64,000 bases of DNA. Origin: an uncultured PS1 clade bacterium (GTDB taxonomy: Bacteria; Pseudomonadota; Alphaproteobacteria; RS24). Under the pieces are notes generated by a model, which saw only the letters and a list, made by a program, of their open reading frames with translations, was not told where the DNA came from and made no database searches. Below are positions 49,703-59,160 of this stretch, piece after piece (position 1 is the first letter of the stretch; each line of letters starts with the position of its first letter). Made by a program: the position numbers and the translations under genes. The stretch spans positions 1 to 64,000 of the forward strand of contig CACNWB010000008.1 in NCBI GenBank assembly GCA_902624095.1, in the 5' to 3' direction.

Positions 49703-51358
49703 ATGCCCGAAATTTTTCAGGCAAAATCTATTGTAACCATGAATGCCAGCCAGCCGCGCGCCACGCATGTGCTGGTCTCGAAAGGTCATGTGCTGAGCGT
49801 GGGCACCGAAAAGGATCTTGCCTCATGGCAGGTAAAATGGCCGGATACTCCAGTCAACACCATATTTGCCGATAAAGTAATTTTGCCAGGTTTTGTCGAA
49901 GGCCACAGTCATATGATGGAAGGACTGTTCTGGAACTACGCTTATGTTGGATATTACGACCGCGAAGGGCCGGATGGCACAATCTGGCCTGGCCTCAAAT
50001 CCATTGAGGCCGTAACTGAACGGCTGAACAAAATACAAGCCACTCGCGCCGACAAAGTCGCGCCGCTCATTGCATGGGGCTTTGACCCGATATTTTTTGA
50101 GGATCGTCGCATGAATCTAGCAGACCTCGATACGATATCGACAAGTTGCCCGATCATTGTGCTGCATGCCAGCCTACATATCCTGAACACAAACTCCTTT
50201 GTCGTTGAAAATGCAGGCGTCAGCCCAGGCGACAACAACGAAGCCATTCGCCGCGACGAAACCGGACAGCCGACCGGCGAATTTCTCGGTCAGCTTGGCA
50301 TGTATATGGCAATGCGGGTCACAGGGCTTAATCTTCTTGCCGCTTCCGGAGAGCCTCAGACTTTATATAATTTTGCCCATGTCGCGCGACAAGTGGGCGT
50401 GACTACGGCCACAGACCTTGCCAACCCCCTTCCAGATGAAGCCGTTGACACATTAGCGGATGTGACAGGCAAAGACGATTTTCCCTGCCGCCTCGTTGTC
50501 GCACTGCAGGCTGGCGGATCCGAAGCCGCCGACGGAATAAATCGCATCACCGAATTAGCCGGGCGCCAATCCGACAAATTGCGCTTTTCGCTGGTCAAAT
50601 TGGTTGCCGACGGGTCAATACAGGGTTTCAGCGCGCGTTTGAAATGGCCGGGCTATCACAATGGGGCCGAAAATGGATTATGGTATATAGAACCTGCCCG
50701 TCTTGCCACATTGATCGATGCCTATAATGAGGCGGGCATCCAGATACATATTCACACAAATGGCGATGAATGCACGGAGGTCGCGCTCGACGCCATTGAA
50801 GCGGCATTGTGCAAAAACCCACGGCGCGACCACCGCCACACATTGCAACATTGCCAAATGGCCGACCGGGCGCAGTTCAAACGCATGCGCGCACTGGGTG
50901 TGGGCGTCAATTTGTTCTCCAACCATATTTATTACTGGGGCGATGCGCATATCACGACCACGATGGGCCCCGACCGTGCCGCGCGGCTTGATGATGCCGG
51001 GGGCGCGCTGGCCGAGGGCGTGCCGGTAGCAATCCATTCCGATGCGCCGGTAACGGCACTTGCGCCGCTATTTACCGCTTGGTGCGCGGTCAATCGCGTG
51101 TCGTCTTCGGGCGCACGGCTGGGCAGCCAGGCCCATTGCCTTACCATTGATCAGGCCCTGCATGCCATCACGCTGGGCGCAGCATATTCGCTGAAAATGG
51201 ATCATGAGATTGGCAGCATTGAAGTTGGCAAGCGCGCCGATTTCGCCATATTGGACGAAGATCCGTACACAGTGGCGCCCATGGAATTGAAAAATATCGG
51301 CGTTACCGGCACGATTGTCGGGGGCCGAACCCATCTTAATACGGCGACCAAAAACTAA
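49703..51358 (+). CDS. Amidohydrolase family protein (YtcJ-like)
   Basis: About 551 residues from the ATG at 49703 (GGAG 9 bases before); the frame is open from 49637. Metal-site motifs of the amidohydrolase superfamily: GHSHM near the N terminus, HIHTNGDE, HTLQHCQ and the HSDAP Asp near the end. The LPGFVEGHSH start and YSLKMDHEIGSIEVGKRADFAILDEDP end are typical of the YtcJ-like branch. It hydrolyses a C-N bond in an unknown substrate. The CobW gene follows by 14 bases. Confidence 0.9.
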   Translation: MPEIFQAKSIVTMNASQPRATHVLVSKGHVLSVGTEKDLASWQVKWPDTPVNTIFADKVILPGFVEGHSHMMEGLFWNYAYVGYYDREGPDGTIWPGLKSIEAVTERLNKIQATRADKVAPLIAWGFDPIFFEDRRMNLADLDTISTSCPIIVLHASLHILNTNSFVVENAGVSPGDNNEAIRRDETGQPTGEFLGQLGMYMAMRVTGLNLLAASGEPQTLYNFAHVARQVGVTTATDLANPLPDEAVDTLADVTGKDDFPCRLVVALQAGGSEAADGINRITELAGRQSDKLRFSLVKLVADGSIQGFSARLKWPGYHNGAENGLWYIEPARLATLIDAYNEAGIQIHIHTNGDECTEVALDAIEAALCKNPRRDHRHTLQHCQMADRAQFKRMRALGVGVNLFSNHIYYWGDAHITTTMGPDRAARLDDAGGALAEGVPVAIHSDAPVTALAPLFTAWCAVNRVSSSGARLGSQAHCLTIDQALHAITLGAAYSLKMDHEIGSIEVGKRADFAILDEDPYTVAPMELKNIGVTGTIVGGRTHLNTATKN

Positions 51359-51372
51359 AGTAATATTTGAAC

Positions 51373-52320
51373 ATGAGCATAGCCATGACCATTGCCCCCA
51401 CCCCGCTTACGATCATCTCAGGCTTTTTGGGGGCCGGCAAAACCAGCTTGCTCAATCATTTGCTCCACCATGCAGGTGGACGGCGCATTACGGCATTAGT
51501 AAACGATTTCGGTGCACTTAATATCGACAGCGAGCTTATTGCAGCCGAGCACGGCGGACAGATATCGCTGGCTAACGGATGCGTGTGCTGTTCAATCAGC
51601 GATGATTTAGGTGTGGCAATGGCCGACGCCCTCAACCGTGCACCCCGCCCTGACCATATTGTTATAGAAGCAAGCGGCGTGGCAGATCCGGCGCGCATAG
51701 CACTTTACGCTCAAGTTGATAGGGAATTGCGTCTTGACGGAATTGTGACAGTGATCGACGCTACCGCTTATGAGGCCCATGCGAGTGACCCGCATATTGG
51801 TGACACTTATGCCCGCCAAATGGCAGCGGCGGATTTGTTTCTCGTAACCAAATCGGATCTGGCAGACGGTACGCAAATACAAACCATCACACGAACGCTC
51901 GCAAAGACCCGATCAGGCACACCGGTATTGCAAGCTATAAATGGCGCGATTGAAACCGACATTATATTAGGAGTGGGGCGCGCAGACGACGCCCCACTGG
52001 CACATAAACAAAGGCATGCAACCGATCACGGCTTCCGGCAATGGTCGGGACATGTGGCGCCCGCAACCGACCGGCACAAGCTGGCCGAGAAATTGCGCGC
52101 CCTGTCACCGCATATTATTCGCGCCAAAGGCATCTTTTCCGATGCAGAAGGCGCTTACGCCATTCATTATGCCGGCCAGCGCATATCTTTTGAGCCACAT
52201 GCAGGGCGCGCCAGCGGGCATCTTGTCGTTATCGGCAGGCCGGAACTGCCGGCGCCAACATTTCTGTCAGCGTATTTTGACCAATCAGGTGAACAAAGCA
52301 GTAATCGGGGCCACGCCTGA
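51373..52320 (+). CDS. CobW/COG0523-type G3E GTPase (metal chaperone)
   Basis: About 315 residues from the ATG at 51373. The P-loop is GFLGAGKT, the metal-binding CxCC motif is in NGCVCCSIS, and VIEASGVADP and TKSDL are the further GTPase motifs. Such proteins deliver Zn, Co or other metals to client enzymes. A small CobW C-terminal domain is present. The next gene overlaps the stop (TGATG). The client could be the amidohydrolase upstream or the haem protein downstream; this is inference. Confidence 0.9.
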   Translation: MSIAMTIAPTPLTIISGFLGAGKTSLLNHLLHHAGGRRITALVNDFGALNIDSELIAAEHGGQISLANGCVCCSISDDLGVAMADALNRAPRPDHIVIEASGVADPARIALYAQVDRELRLDGIVTVIDATAYEAHASDPHIGDTYARQMAAADLFLVTKSDLADGTQIQTITRTLAKTRSGTPVLQAINGAIETDIILGVGRADDAPLAHKQRHATDHGFRQWSGHVAPATDRHKLAEKLRALSPHIIRAKGIFSDAEGAYAIHYAGQRISFEPHAGRASGHLVVIGRPELPAPTFLSAYFDQSGEQSSNRGHA

Positions 52321-52952
52321 TGGTTTGGGATTTACCGACCCGTTTGTTTCACTGGGCATTCGCCATATCGATTGTTGGCGCATTTTTGACTGGGCGCGAG
52401 GGAAATTTATTCTGGCACGAACTATTCGGACTGGCGGCATTGGGGCTGTTTGTTTTCAGAATTATTTGGGGCGTAATCGGGCATAAAAGCGCGCAGTTTA
52501 AAACCTTCGTCGTGGGACCAAAAAAAATCTGGGTCTATCTTTTCGGCCTGACCCGTCGCCGAAACCAGCCCACTCCCGGCCATAACCCGCTGGGCGCGCT
52601 GTCAGTGCTGGCGTTGCTGGGGTTAATGGGCACGCTAGGCGTAACGGGCCTATGGACCGGAGACGACATTTTATATGAAGGCCCTCTGTCATTTCTAGCG
52701 CCCGATTGGGCCGGGTTTGCCGGCCGCTGGCATATTTTATTGCAGGAATTGATCTTACCGCTTGTAGGCCTGCACTTAGCCGCGCTTCTTACCCATCGCG
52801 TTTTCTTAAAAGAGCGTCTTGTCAAGCGCATGATTACCGGCGGTAGCCACGAAACGGCCCCAAGGCCGACGCGCACACGGGCCGGCCTCATTCTTTTGGT
52901 TACCTGTGTAAGTGCCGCCATGTCGTTGGCAGCCCTCACACCGAATTACTGA
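52320..52952 (+). CDS. Cytochrome b561-type membrane protein
   Basis: A 210-residue integral membrane protein of the Ni-hydrogenase/b561 type: VWDLPTRLFHWAFAISIVG, WHELFGLAALGLFVFRIIWG, PGHNPLGALSVLALLGLMGTLGVTGLW, and a His-rich fourth segment HILLQELILPLVGLHLAALL. Paired His in helices bind haem and pass electrons across the membrane. It is translationally coupled to the CobW-type GTPase, and a cytochrome c' gene converges on it directly, with only a base between, so a shared electron path is plausible. Confidence 0.88.
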   Translation: MVWDLPTRLFHWAFAISIVGAFLTGREGNLFWHELFGLAALGLFVFRIIWGVIGHKSAQFKTFVVGPKKIWVYLFGLTRRRNQPTPGHNPLGALSVLALLGLMGTLGVTGLWTGDDILYEGPLSFLAPDWAGFAGRWHILLQELILPLVGLHLAALLTHRVFLKERLVKRMITGGSHETAPRPTRTRAGLILLVTCVSAAMSLAALTPNY

Positions 52953-53423
52953 TTATTTTTTGATTTGGTAGCTTTGATGACACGCTTTGCAAGTGCCGCC
53001 CATTTTCTTAGCGGCTGTTTCAATCGCGCCCTTGTCTGTGCCTACCAAAGCCAGTTGATACAAATCGCGCCCGGCCCTTGAATTGTCTGCCGCTTTTGAT
53101 TTGAAGTCGTCAAAATCGGCCCAAATATCATCGCGCGCACCGGGGCTGGTGCTGCCTGCTGGAAAATAATCCGGCATGACATCAGCCCAATCTGCAATCA
53201 GGGTTGCGGCCTCGGCAATGGAGGCGAAATCATCATTACCAAGATGTTGTTTGAAAACCGACTGGATGGCTGCACCGCTTTGCTTGAAACGATACACACG
53301 CTTCTCAACAATCGACGCATCAACTGGCGGCTCTATGGACGCATGGGAATGGTCAGATGTTTCATCATGGGCTGCAACTGAAGTTGCTACCAGCATAGCA
53401 AGGCCAGCAATTAGAAAACGCAT
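52953..53423 (-). CDS. Cytochrome c'-type protein
   Basis: About 156 residues from the ATG at 53423 with a Sec signal (MRFLIAGLAMLVATSVAAHDE). The single haem-binding motif CKACH lies near the C terminus, as in cytochrome c' and c-556, four-helix periplasmic proteins that bind haem and sometimes NO. An aldolase gene lies upstream on the same strand. The substrate or partner is not evident. Confidence 0.88.
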   Translation of the reverse strand: MRFLIAGLAMLVATSVAAHDETSDHSHASIEPPVDASIVEKRVYRFKQSGAAIQSVFKQHLGNDDFASIAEAATLIADWADVMPDYFPAGSTSPGARDDIWADFDDFKSKAADNSRAGRDLYQLALVGTDKGAIETAAKKMGGTCKACHQSYQIKK

Positions 53424-53434
53424 GAACTCATCTA

Positions 53435-54199
53435 CTAATCGCAATAAGACGGATCGAGACGGTCGAGCTTACGCAGCAAGGCTGGCCAAGCAAGCGCATC
53501 CACACCTGGGCCGAACAATGTTTTTGACTGCTCGGCAGTCGTATCAAGCGCGGCTTGGCTCGGGCGATTTAACTCGCCTGTCATAGCGCGGATTTGCGCC
53601 GTACAGGCGCGTTCGAGGAAATAGATGGCAATAAAAGCCAACGCGCAGTTTTCGCCGACAGCCAAAGTGCCGTGATTGCGCAAAACCATAAGCTTTTTAT
53701 CGCCAATATCTTGGATCAGCCTCTCGCGCTCATCCAGATCAAGCGCTACACCTTCATAATCGTGATAGGCCAATTGACTGGCAAGCAACATGGATTGCTG
53801 GGTGATGGGTTGCAGCCCGTCCTTTTGGGCTGAAACGGCAACCCCGTCATCCGTGTGCAGATGCAACACGCATTGGGCATCTTCGCGGGCGCTGTGAATG
53901 GCGCTGTGAATGGTAAAACCGGCCGGATTTACGAAATACGGACTGTCCATCACAATATTGCCCGCAAGGTCGATTTTGACGAGGCTTGAGGCGGTAATCT
54001 CTTCAAACAGCATCCCATATGGGTTAATCAGAAAGTGATGCTCCGGTCCCGGCACACGAACCGAAATATGAGTAAAAATCATGTCATCCCAGCCATGCAT
54101 GGCGACCAGACGGTAGGTGGCAGCAAGGTCAACCCGCAATTGCCATTCTTCTTGACTCACCATGTCCTTAACGGATGTAATTTCTTCTGCTGCCGACAT
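53435..54199 (-). CDS. Class II aldolase/adducin family protein
   Basis: A 254-residue protein of the L-fuculose phosphate aldolase-like fold. It has MHGWDDMIFTHISVRVPGPEHHFLINPYGMLFEEITASSL, and zinc-ligand His in HLHTDDG and LRNHG. The start is ATG at 54199 with GGGAG 9 bases before; a GTG at 54208 is also open. The family includes real aldolases and proteins of unknown role such as adducin-type. It sits 11 bases ahead of the cytochrome c' gene. Confidence 0.88.
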   Translation of the reverse strand: MSAAEEITSVKDMVSQEEWQLRVDLAATYRLVAMHGWDDMIFTHISVRVPGPEHHFLINPYGMLFEEITASSLVKIDLAGNIVMDSPYFVNPAGFTIHSAIHSAREDAQCVLHLHTDDGVAVSAQKDGLQPITQQSMLLASQLAYHDYEGVALDLDERERLIQDIGDKKLMVLRNHGTLAVGENCALAFIAIYFLERACTAQIRAMTGELNRPSQAALDTTAEQSKTLFGPGVDALAWPALLRKLDRLDPSYCD

Positions 54200-54251
54200 T
54201 GCACACACTCCCGCTTATCTGTTCCTACCTTCCTGCGAAAGACCAAATTTG

Positions 54252-55763
54252 TCAAATGCTGGAAGGCTCCGAGGCGAGCAAAACGCGCTCCAGCGCCACC
54301 TGCCAGACGCGCTGTTTATGCGCGCGTTGGTTCTCCGGCATGGACGGCTCGAACACGGCATCGGGTCGCCAATCGGCGGCAAAGTCAGCCAAACTGTCAA
54401 ACCAGCCCAGTTTCACCATGGCCAGCATAGCCGCGCCCGCAGCTGTGGTTTCGATAACTTCCGGCCTGTCGATCGGGCTGGCACATAAATCTGCAAGATT
54501 TTGCACAAACCAGTCATTGGCAACCATGCCGCCATCAACCCGCAACCGCTGGAGCACCGACAAGCCAGCTTGGGCCATATCATCATTGATGGCGCGCAAT
54601 AAATCATCTGTCTGCAAAGACACTGCCTCAAGCGCGGCAAGTACTATTTCGGCCTTGCCGCTATCGCGCGTCATATTGAACAGAGCCGCGCGTGCCTCTG
54701 GTTTCCAGTGGGGTGCACCAAGACCGGTAAACGCGGGCACCAACACAACATTGCTGGCCGGGTCCGCCGCCTCCGCCAGAGCAGCTGTTTCGCCAGCTTT
54801 TTCAATGAGACACAGCGCATCGCGCAGCCACTGAACAATGGCGCCGGCCATAAAAATGCTGCCCTCCAGCCCGTAAATTGTTTGCCCGTCCAGCCGATAG
54901 GCAACGGTTGTCAAAAGCCGGTTTTGCGAAGTAACCGCTTGTGGGCCGGTATTTGCCAGCAAAAAACACCCAGTGCCATAGGTTGATTTTATCATGCCCG
55001 CGTCAAAGCAAGCCTGACCCAGCATAGCCGCCTGCTGGTCGCCAGCCATGCCGCAGATCGGCAGATTGGAGGCCAGAACGCCGTCGGCGCAGACGCCAAA
55101 ATCCGATACATTGTCGTGTACTGTCGGCAAAATTCCGCGCGGCACATTGAACAGAGCCAGAAGCTCGTCGTCCCAATCATGCGTGTGGATGTTGAAAATG
55201 CTGGTGCGCGCGGCATTGGTCGCATCCGTCGCGTGCACCTGTCCGGCGGTCAATTGCCAGACAAGCCAGCTATCTACCGTGCCGAAAGCCAGTTCACCGA
55301 CCTGGGCCCGCGCGCGCGCGTCAGGCACATTGTCGAGTAACCAGGCGATTTTGCTGGCTGAAAAATAAGGGTCGAGCAATAGGCCGGTTTTTTCGCGCAC
55401 CATGTCCTCATACCCTGCCGCCGCAATTTTTGCACATAAACCCGCCGTGCGCCGGTCTTGCCATACAATCGCATTGGCAATCGGCGCACCGGTTTTTCTG
55501 TCCCATATGACTACGGTTTCACGTTGATTGGTGATGCCGATACCATGGAAGTTTTCCGGCCCGGCTTCATCCATAACCGCGCGGCACACGTCAAGCGTGG
55601 TCTGCCAAATCTCATTCGCATCATGCTCGACCCAGCCGTCGGCAGGAAATATTTGCCGGAATTCCCTCTGCGCCAACCCACGAATTTTACCTTCGCGGTC
55701 AAAAGCCAGTGCACGACTGGACGTTGTCCCCTGATCAATACTTAGCACCAGCGCTTCTGCCAT
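54252..55763 (-). CDS. glpK: Glycerol kinase
   Basis: Phosphorylates glycerol to glycerol-3-phosphate with ATP. The FGGY-kinase signature DQGTTSSRALAFD opens the protein, followed by QREFRQIFPADGWVEHDANEIW, NQRETVVIWD, STYGTGCF and a VDGGMVANDWFVQ region. It is complete at 503 residues with GGAGG before the ATG. No glycerol facilitator or repressor gene is adjacent. Confidence 0.96.
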   Translation of the reverse strand: MAEALVLSIDQGTTSSRALAFDREGKIRGLAQREFRQIFPADGWVEHDANEIWQTTLDVCRAVMDEAGPENFHGIGITNQRETVVIWDRKTGAPIANAIVWQDRRTAGLCAKIAAAGYEDMVREKTGLLLDPYFSASKIAWLLDNVPDARARAQVGELAFGTVDSWLVWQLTAGQVHATDATNAARTSIFNIHTHDWDDELLALFNVPRGILPTVHDNVSDFGVCADGVLASNLPICGMAGDQQAAMLGQACFDAGMIKSTYGTGCFLLANTGPQAVTSQNRLLTTVAYRLDGQTIYGLEGSIFMAGAIVQWLRDALCLIEKAGETAALAEAADPASNVVLVPAFTGLGAPHWKPEARAALFNMTRDSGKAEIVLAALEAVSLQTDDLLRAINDDMAQAGLSVLQRLRVDGGMVANDWFVQNLADLCASPIDRPEVIETTAAGAAMLAMVKLGWFDSLADFAADWRPDAVFEPSMPENQRAHKQRVWQVALERVLLASEPSSI

Positions 55764-55876
55764 GGCTCGCCTCCACTGTTAGGCCGATTATTCTAACTTC
55801 GCAAGCGCGACCCGTGTAGGATGTTTTTTGCTTTTATTCCATGTTACAAGGCCTATGAAATCTGGATAATTTTGAC

Positions 55877-56656
55877 ATGAGCACACCGGAACAAATCAAA
55901 AAGCTAGCCTTTGTCGCCAATGGGCGCGACGACGCGGAAGCCGCTTGCGCGCAGTTAGAAGCAAAATATGGCGGCGTTCCGGTGGACGAGGCCGACATTA
56001 TTGTGGCTCTGGGCGGCGACGGGCTGATGCTGCAAACGCTGCACAAATGCCTACACACAGGCACACCTATTTTCGGCATGAATTACGGGTCTATTGGGTT
56101 TTTGATGAACCCGTTTGAGAAAGACAATCTGCACGCACGCATAGTCAGCGCCAAACTTTCCGTTCTGCACCCGCTCCAAATGCTAGCGACCTGCGTTGAC
56201 GGCACACGCCATGAGGCACTAGCCATTAATGAGGTTTCGCTCCTGCGTGAAACCGCGCAAGCTGCCAAGCTCAAAATCTCGGTTGATGGCAATGTTCGGA
56301 TGGAAGAGCTGATTTGCGACGGCGCGCTTGTCTCCACGCCTGCCGGCAGCACGGCTTATAATCTGTCGGCGCATGGGCCAATCTTGCCAATCGAAGCCTC
56401 GCTTCTGGCGCTGACCCCGATATCGGCCTTTCGTCCGCGGCGTTGGCGGGGCGCATTATTGCCCGAGCGGGCGGATGTCAAAATTGAGGCTCTGGAAGCT
56501 GAAAAACGCCCCATCAGTGCGGTCGCCGACCATGCCGAATTCAGAAATATTGCCGAAGTACAAATCAAGCAAGACAAAAGCCGTCAATTGCTTATGCTGT
56601 TTGATGCTGATCACAGCCTGGATGAGCGGATTTTAACGGAACAGTTCACTCCATGA
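55877..56656 (+). CDS. nadK: NAD kinase
   Basis: Makes NADP from NAD with ATP or polyphosphate. Motifs: LGGDGLML (the GGDG site), [15 protein letters not shown], and [18 protein letters not shown]. The 259-residue length is normal for the bacterial enzyme. No strong ribosome site is seen before the ATG, and it is a single gene by spacing. It converges on the Nudix gene (13 bases between stops). Confidence 0.95.
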   Translation: MSTPEQIKKLAFVANGRDDAEAACAQLEAKYGGVPVDEADIIVALGGDGLMLQTLHKCLHTGTPIFGMNYGSIGFLMNPFEKDNLHARIVSAKLSVLHPLQMLATCVDGTRHEALAINEVSLLRETAQAAKLKISVDGNVRMEELICDGALVSTPAGSTAYNLSAHGPILPIEASLLALTPISAFRPRRWRGALLPERADVKIEALEAEKRPISAVADHAEFRNIAEVQIKQDKSRQLLMLFDADHSLDERILTEQFTP

Positions 56657-56669
56657 GCCTCACAATCCT

Positions 56670-57479
56670 CTACATACCGTTGGTGATGTCCTCGCGCGGA
56701 TCACCATATCCGGCATTGGCCTGAATACGCAGAAAACGCTTGCCGCCATCCTGCTCGATAAACGGTTTTACCGTCACCACCCCGCCGCAACTGGCAAGTG
56801 CCTCATCAACATCCGCGCTGCCCGCCAGCTTTTCAATATTCATCCGCGTCGGAAAAATAATCGTGCGCGTGCCGGCCTCAGCGTCTTTTAGGGCCTGATC
56901 CGGCGTGATCCAAACACTGTCGACGCTTTCGCTGCCATCATGAACGCCAATATGATCTTCGGGCGCACGCGCGAGATAAAAATAAGTATCGAAGCGTTTT
57001 TTCATCATGTCGGGCGTCACCCAATGGGCAAAATGCCCAAGCGCGTCCACGGCAAATTCCAAATCTTCGGCTTCCGCGAAAGCGCACATGGTGGCATCGC
57101 GATTATTGAACCGGTCGCGCCAGCCTGACAGCGCCTGCAAACGCGCCGCGGAAATAAAAGTATCAGCACCTTTTTCGCGCGCCAGCAAAATGCCGCATTC
57201 TTCAAATGCCTCGCGGATGGAACCCACGCGATAGGCCAATTCTTTGTCGCCCAGCCCGTCTGCACCGGCACAATGCGCGCGCAAACCCGCGTCGAAATCG
57301 GCCGCGTCAATCTTGCCGCCGGGGAACACCAGCGCGCCAGAGGCAAAATCAATCTGGTGATGGCGCACGACCATAAACACTTCGAGGCCTGCCTCGGTGT
57401 CGCGCACAATTAGAACGGTTGCCGCAGGAATAAGCGGTGCGTCCGTATCAGCTTTATTGTCAGCCCCATTATTAGCCAT
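56670..57479 (-). CDS. Nudix hydrolase family protein (NUDT19-like)
   Basis: About 269 residues from the ATG at 57479 (GGAGGAG upstream). The Nudix box reads GSIREAFEECGI, a shortened form with the catalytic REAxEExG core, and there is an extra inserted helical part, as in the NUDT19/CoA-diphosphatase-like branch. It hydrolyses nucleoside-diphosphate-linked compounds, maybe CoA esters. The start overlaps the MFS stop by 8 bases, so the pair is coupled. Confidence 0.87.
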   Translation of the reverse strand: MANNGADNKADTDAPLIPAATVLIVRDTEAGLEVFMVVRHHQIDFASGALVFPGGKIDAADFDAGLRAHCAGADGLGDKELAYRVGSIREAFEECGILLAREKGADTFISAARLQALSGWRDRFNNRDATMCAFAEAEDLEFAVDALGHFAHWVTPDMMKKRFDTYFYLARAPEDHIGVHDGSESVDSVWITPDQALKDAEAGTRTIIFPTRMNIEKLAGSADVDEALASCGGVVTVKPFIEQDGGKRFLRIQANAGYGDPREDITNGM

Positions 57480-58701
57480 GCGTTTCTCCTCCGAATGTAT
57501 TCGAGAATGTATCGCGCCCCGCGGCAAAGGCAAACAATGCGGCAAGGCTAACAAGACCCGCACAGCCAAAGGCTATGGCGTGAAAATCGAAACCAGCATC
57601 AATAATCGCACCGAATAAAACTGGCGCGGCGGCCGTGGCAAATATGGCGATGGGGGAAGTCAGTGACCGAATGGCACCCAAATGCTCTGTTCCGAAAAGC
57701 TCCGGCCACAAGCCGCCGCTGACGGGTCCTATTATGCCGAGGTTCAACCCGCACAAACCAAGATAAACAAATGGCGCATAAATGCCGAATGTGTCGGGCG
57801 GCAAAAGCAAGCTGGCAAAAGCCAGGATGAGCGGTATCGCGGAAAACGGCAGTGCCCGAAGCGCGGTAATGCGATCCACAACAATGCCGGAAACAAGCGA
57901 GGCGGCTATCTTCATACCTGCATAGAGACTGAACGCGCTGGCAAGCAGAGCCAGCGACCAGCCGCGCTCATCGGCCAGAACAATCTGGTGGAAAAACATG
58001 CCCGTCAGCAAAAATGGCGGCGCAACGTAAAGCGGCAGCACCAGGTAGAAACGCCGGTCGCGCAATACGTGTGAGCGATCAACCGACCCAGTAGGTAAAT
58101 TACCCGCCCTTTCCTTGAGCAATGGCTCGAAGCGGCTAAGAAACATTAAAAGTGGCAAAGCCACCAGCGCCAGAAACACGCCAAACACCAACCAGCTATG
58201 CTGCCAGCCAAAAAGCGCCATCAGCATGATGGCCATAACCGGAAAAAAACCCTCAAACCCGGCATACCCCAATTGCACCAGCGCCGTCGCGCGGCCCCGG
58301 TTTTTCTGGTAGGCGCGGCTGGTTGCGGTCATGCCGGTATGCGAGCTCAACCCCTGCCCGAATTGGCGCAGCATAAAAAGCCCTAGCGCCAGCAGCCATA
58401 ATTCGTTAGCCATGAAAATGAAAAGACACGCCAGTGCCAGCCCGATAAGCGTCGCACCGGTGAAAACAGACAGCCGCCATCGGTCAATCAGCTTGCCCGA
58501 ATATAACAGGCACACAGCGCTTGCCAGCGTCACGGCAGAATATATACCGCCAAATTGGGTGTTGGTCAGCGCGAAAGTTTCGCGGAAATACGCGCTGTAA
58601 AGCGCAATGAAAAAAGTTTGCCCGAAATTCGACAAACCCATCATCAAAAAGCCAAAAAGCAGAAAGCGGTATTCAGCGCGAATGAAAGAAAAATAACCCA
58701 T
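57472..58701 (-). CDS. MFS transporter
   Basis: About 410 residues from the ATG at 58701 (AAGGGA upstream) with about twelve hydrophobic helices. N-terminal half: FLLFGFLMMGLSNFGQTFFIALYSAYF and LTNTQFGGIYSAVTLASAVCLLYSGKLIDRW, with the Asp-Arg turn after helix 2 typical of the major facilitator superfamily. The substrate is not evident. A longer open frame reaches 58803 without a ribosome site. Confidence 0.88.
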   Translation of the reverse strand: MGYFSFIRAEYRFLLFGFLMMGLSNFGQTFFIALYSAYFRETFALTNTQFGGIYSAVTLASAVCLLYSGKLIDRWRLSVFTGATLIGLALACLFIFMANELWLLALGLFMLRQFGQGLSSHTGMTATSRAYQKNRGRATALVQLGYAGFEGFFPVMAIMLMALFGWQHSWLVFGVFLALVALPLLMFLSRFEPLLKERAGNLPTGSVDRSHVLRDRRFYLVLPLYVAPPFLLTGMFFHQIVLADERGWSLALLASAFSLYAGMKIAASLVSGIVVDRITALRALPFSAIPLILAFASLLLPPDTFGIYAPFVYLGLCGLNLGIIGPVSGGLWPELFGTEHLGAIRSLTSPIAIFATAAAPVLFGAIIDAGFDFHAIAFGCAGLVSLAALFAFAAGRDTFSNTFGGETHG

Positions 58702-58781
58702 GCGGGTTTTGTCTATCCCTTCGCCCCTGTCGCGACAATACCTATTTGTTAAAAAGCCCTTTACACGAAGAGTCCCGTGCG

Positions 58782-59126
58782 TTACCTGGCATGACGCAAA
58801 CACAAGGCAATGGCGGGGTCGAGCGCCAGCCGGTCGGCATTAATTTCTTCACCGCATGTCACGCAATAGCCGTATTCGCCGTCATCAAGGCGCGCCAGCG
58901 CCGCATCGATCTGTACCAGACGCACATGGCGTCGTCGCTGGGTTTCATCCGCCATGGCCTGCTGTTGCATGGCATCCATGCGCGACAAACGGCCCTGCTG
59001 GGTTTGGTCAAGTTCTACCGGTGCAGTGTTTTCGCGCACATTTTCCAACATGTCGCGCAATTCTTTGCGCATGCCAAGCAAGGCGATGCGCACCGCTTCT
59101 TCGTCCGTTGCATTTGAATCCGGCAT
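58782..59126 (-). CDS. DksA/TraR-type zinc finger protein
   Basis: About 114 residues from the ATG at 59126, a helical coiled-coil part (IALLGMRKELRDMLENVRENT) followed by a zinc knuckle GYCVTCGEEINADRLALDPAIALCLRHA. The usual Cys4 pattern appears as Cys-x2-Cys then Cys-x2-His, so the fourth ligand is His. Such proteins bind the secondary channel of RNA polymerase and alter transcription in starvation. It is divergent from the CoA-transferase gene. Confidence 0.83.
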   Translation of the reverse strand: MPDSNATDEEAVRIALLGMRKELRDMLENVRENTAPVELDQTQQGRLSRMDAMQQQAMADETQRRRHVRLVQIDAALARLDDGEYGYCVTCGEEINADRLALDPAIALCLRHAR

Positions 59127-59160
59127 CTGTATAGAGTAACGCGATATCAAGGAGAAAGTC

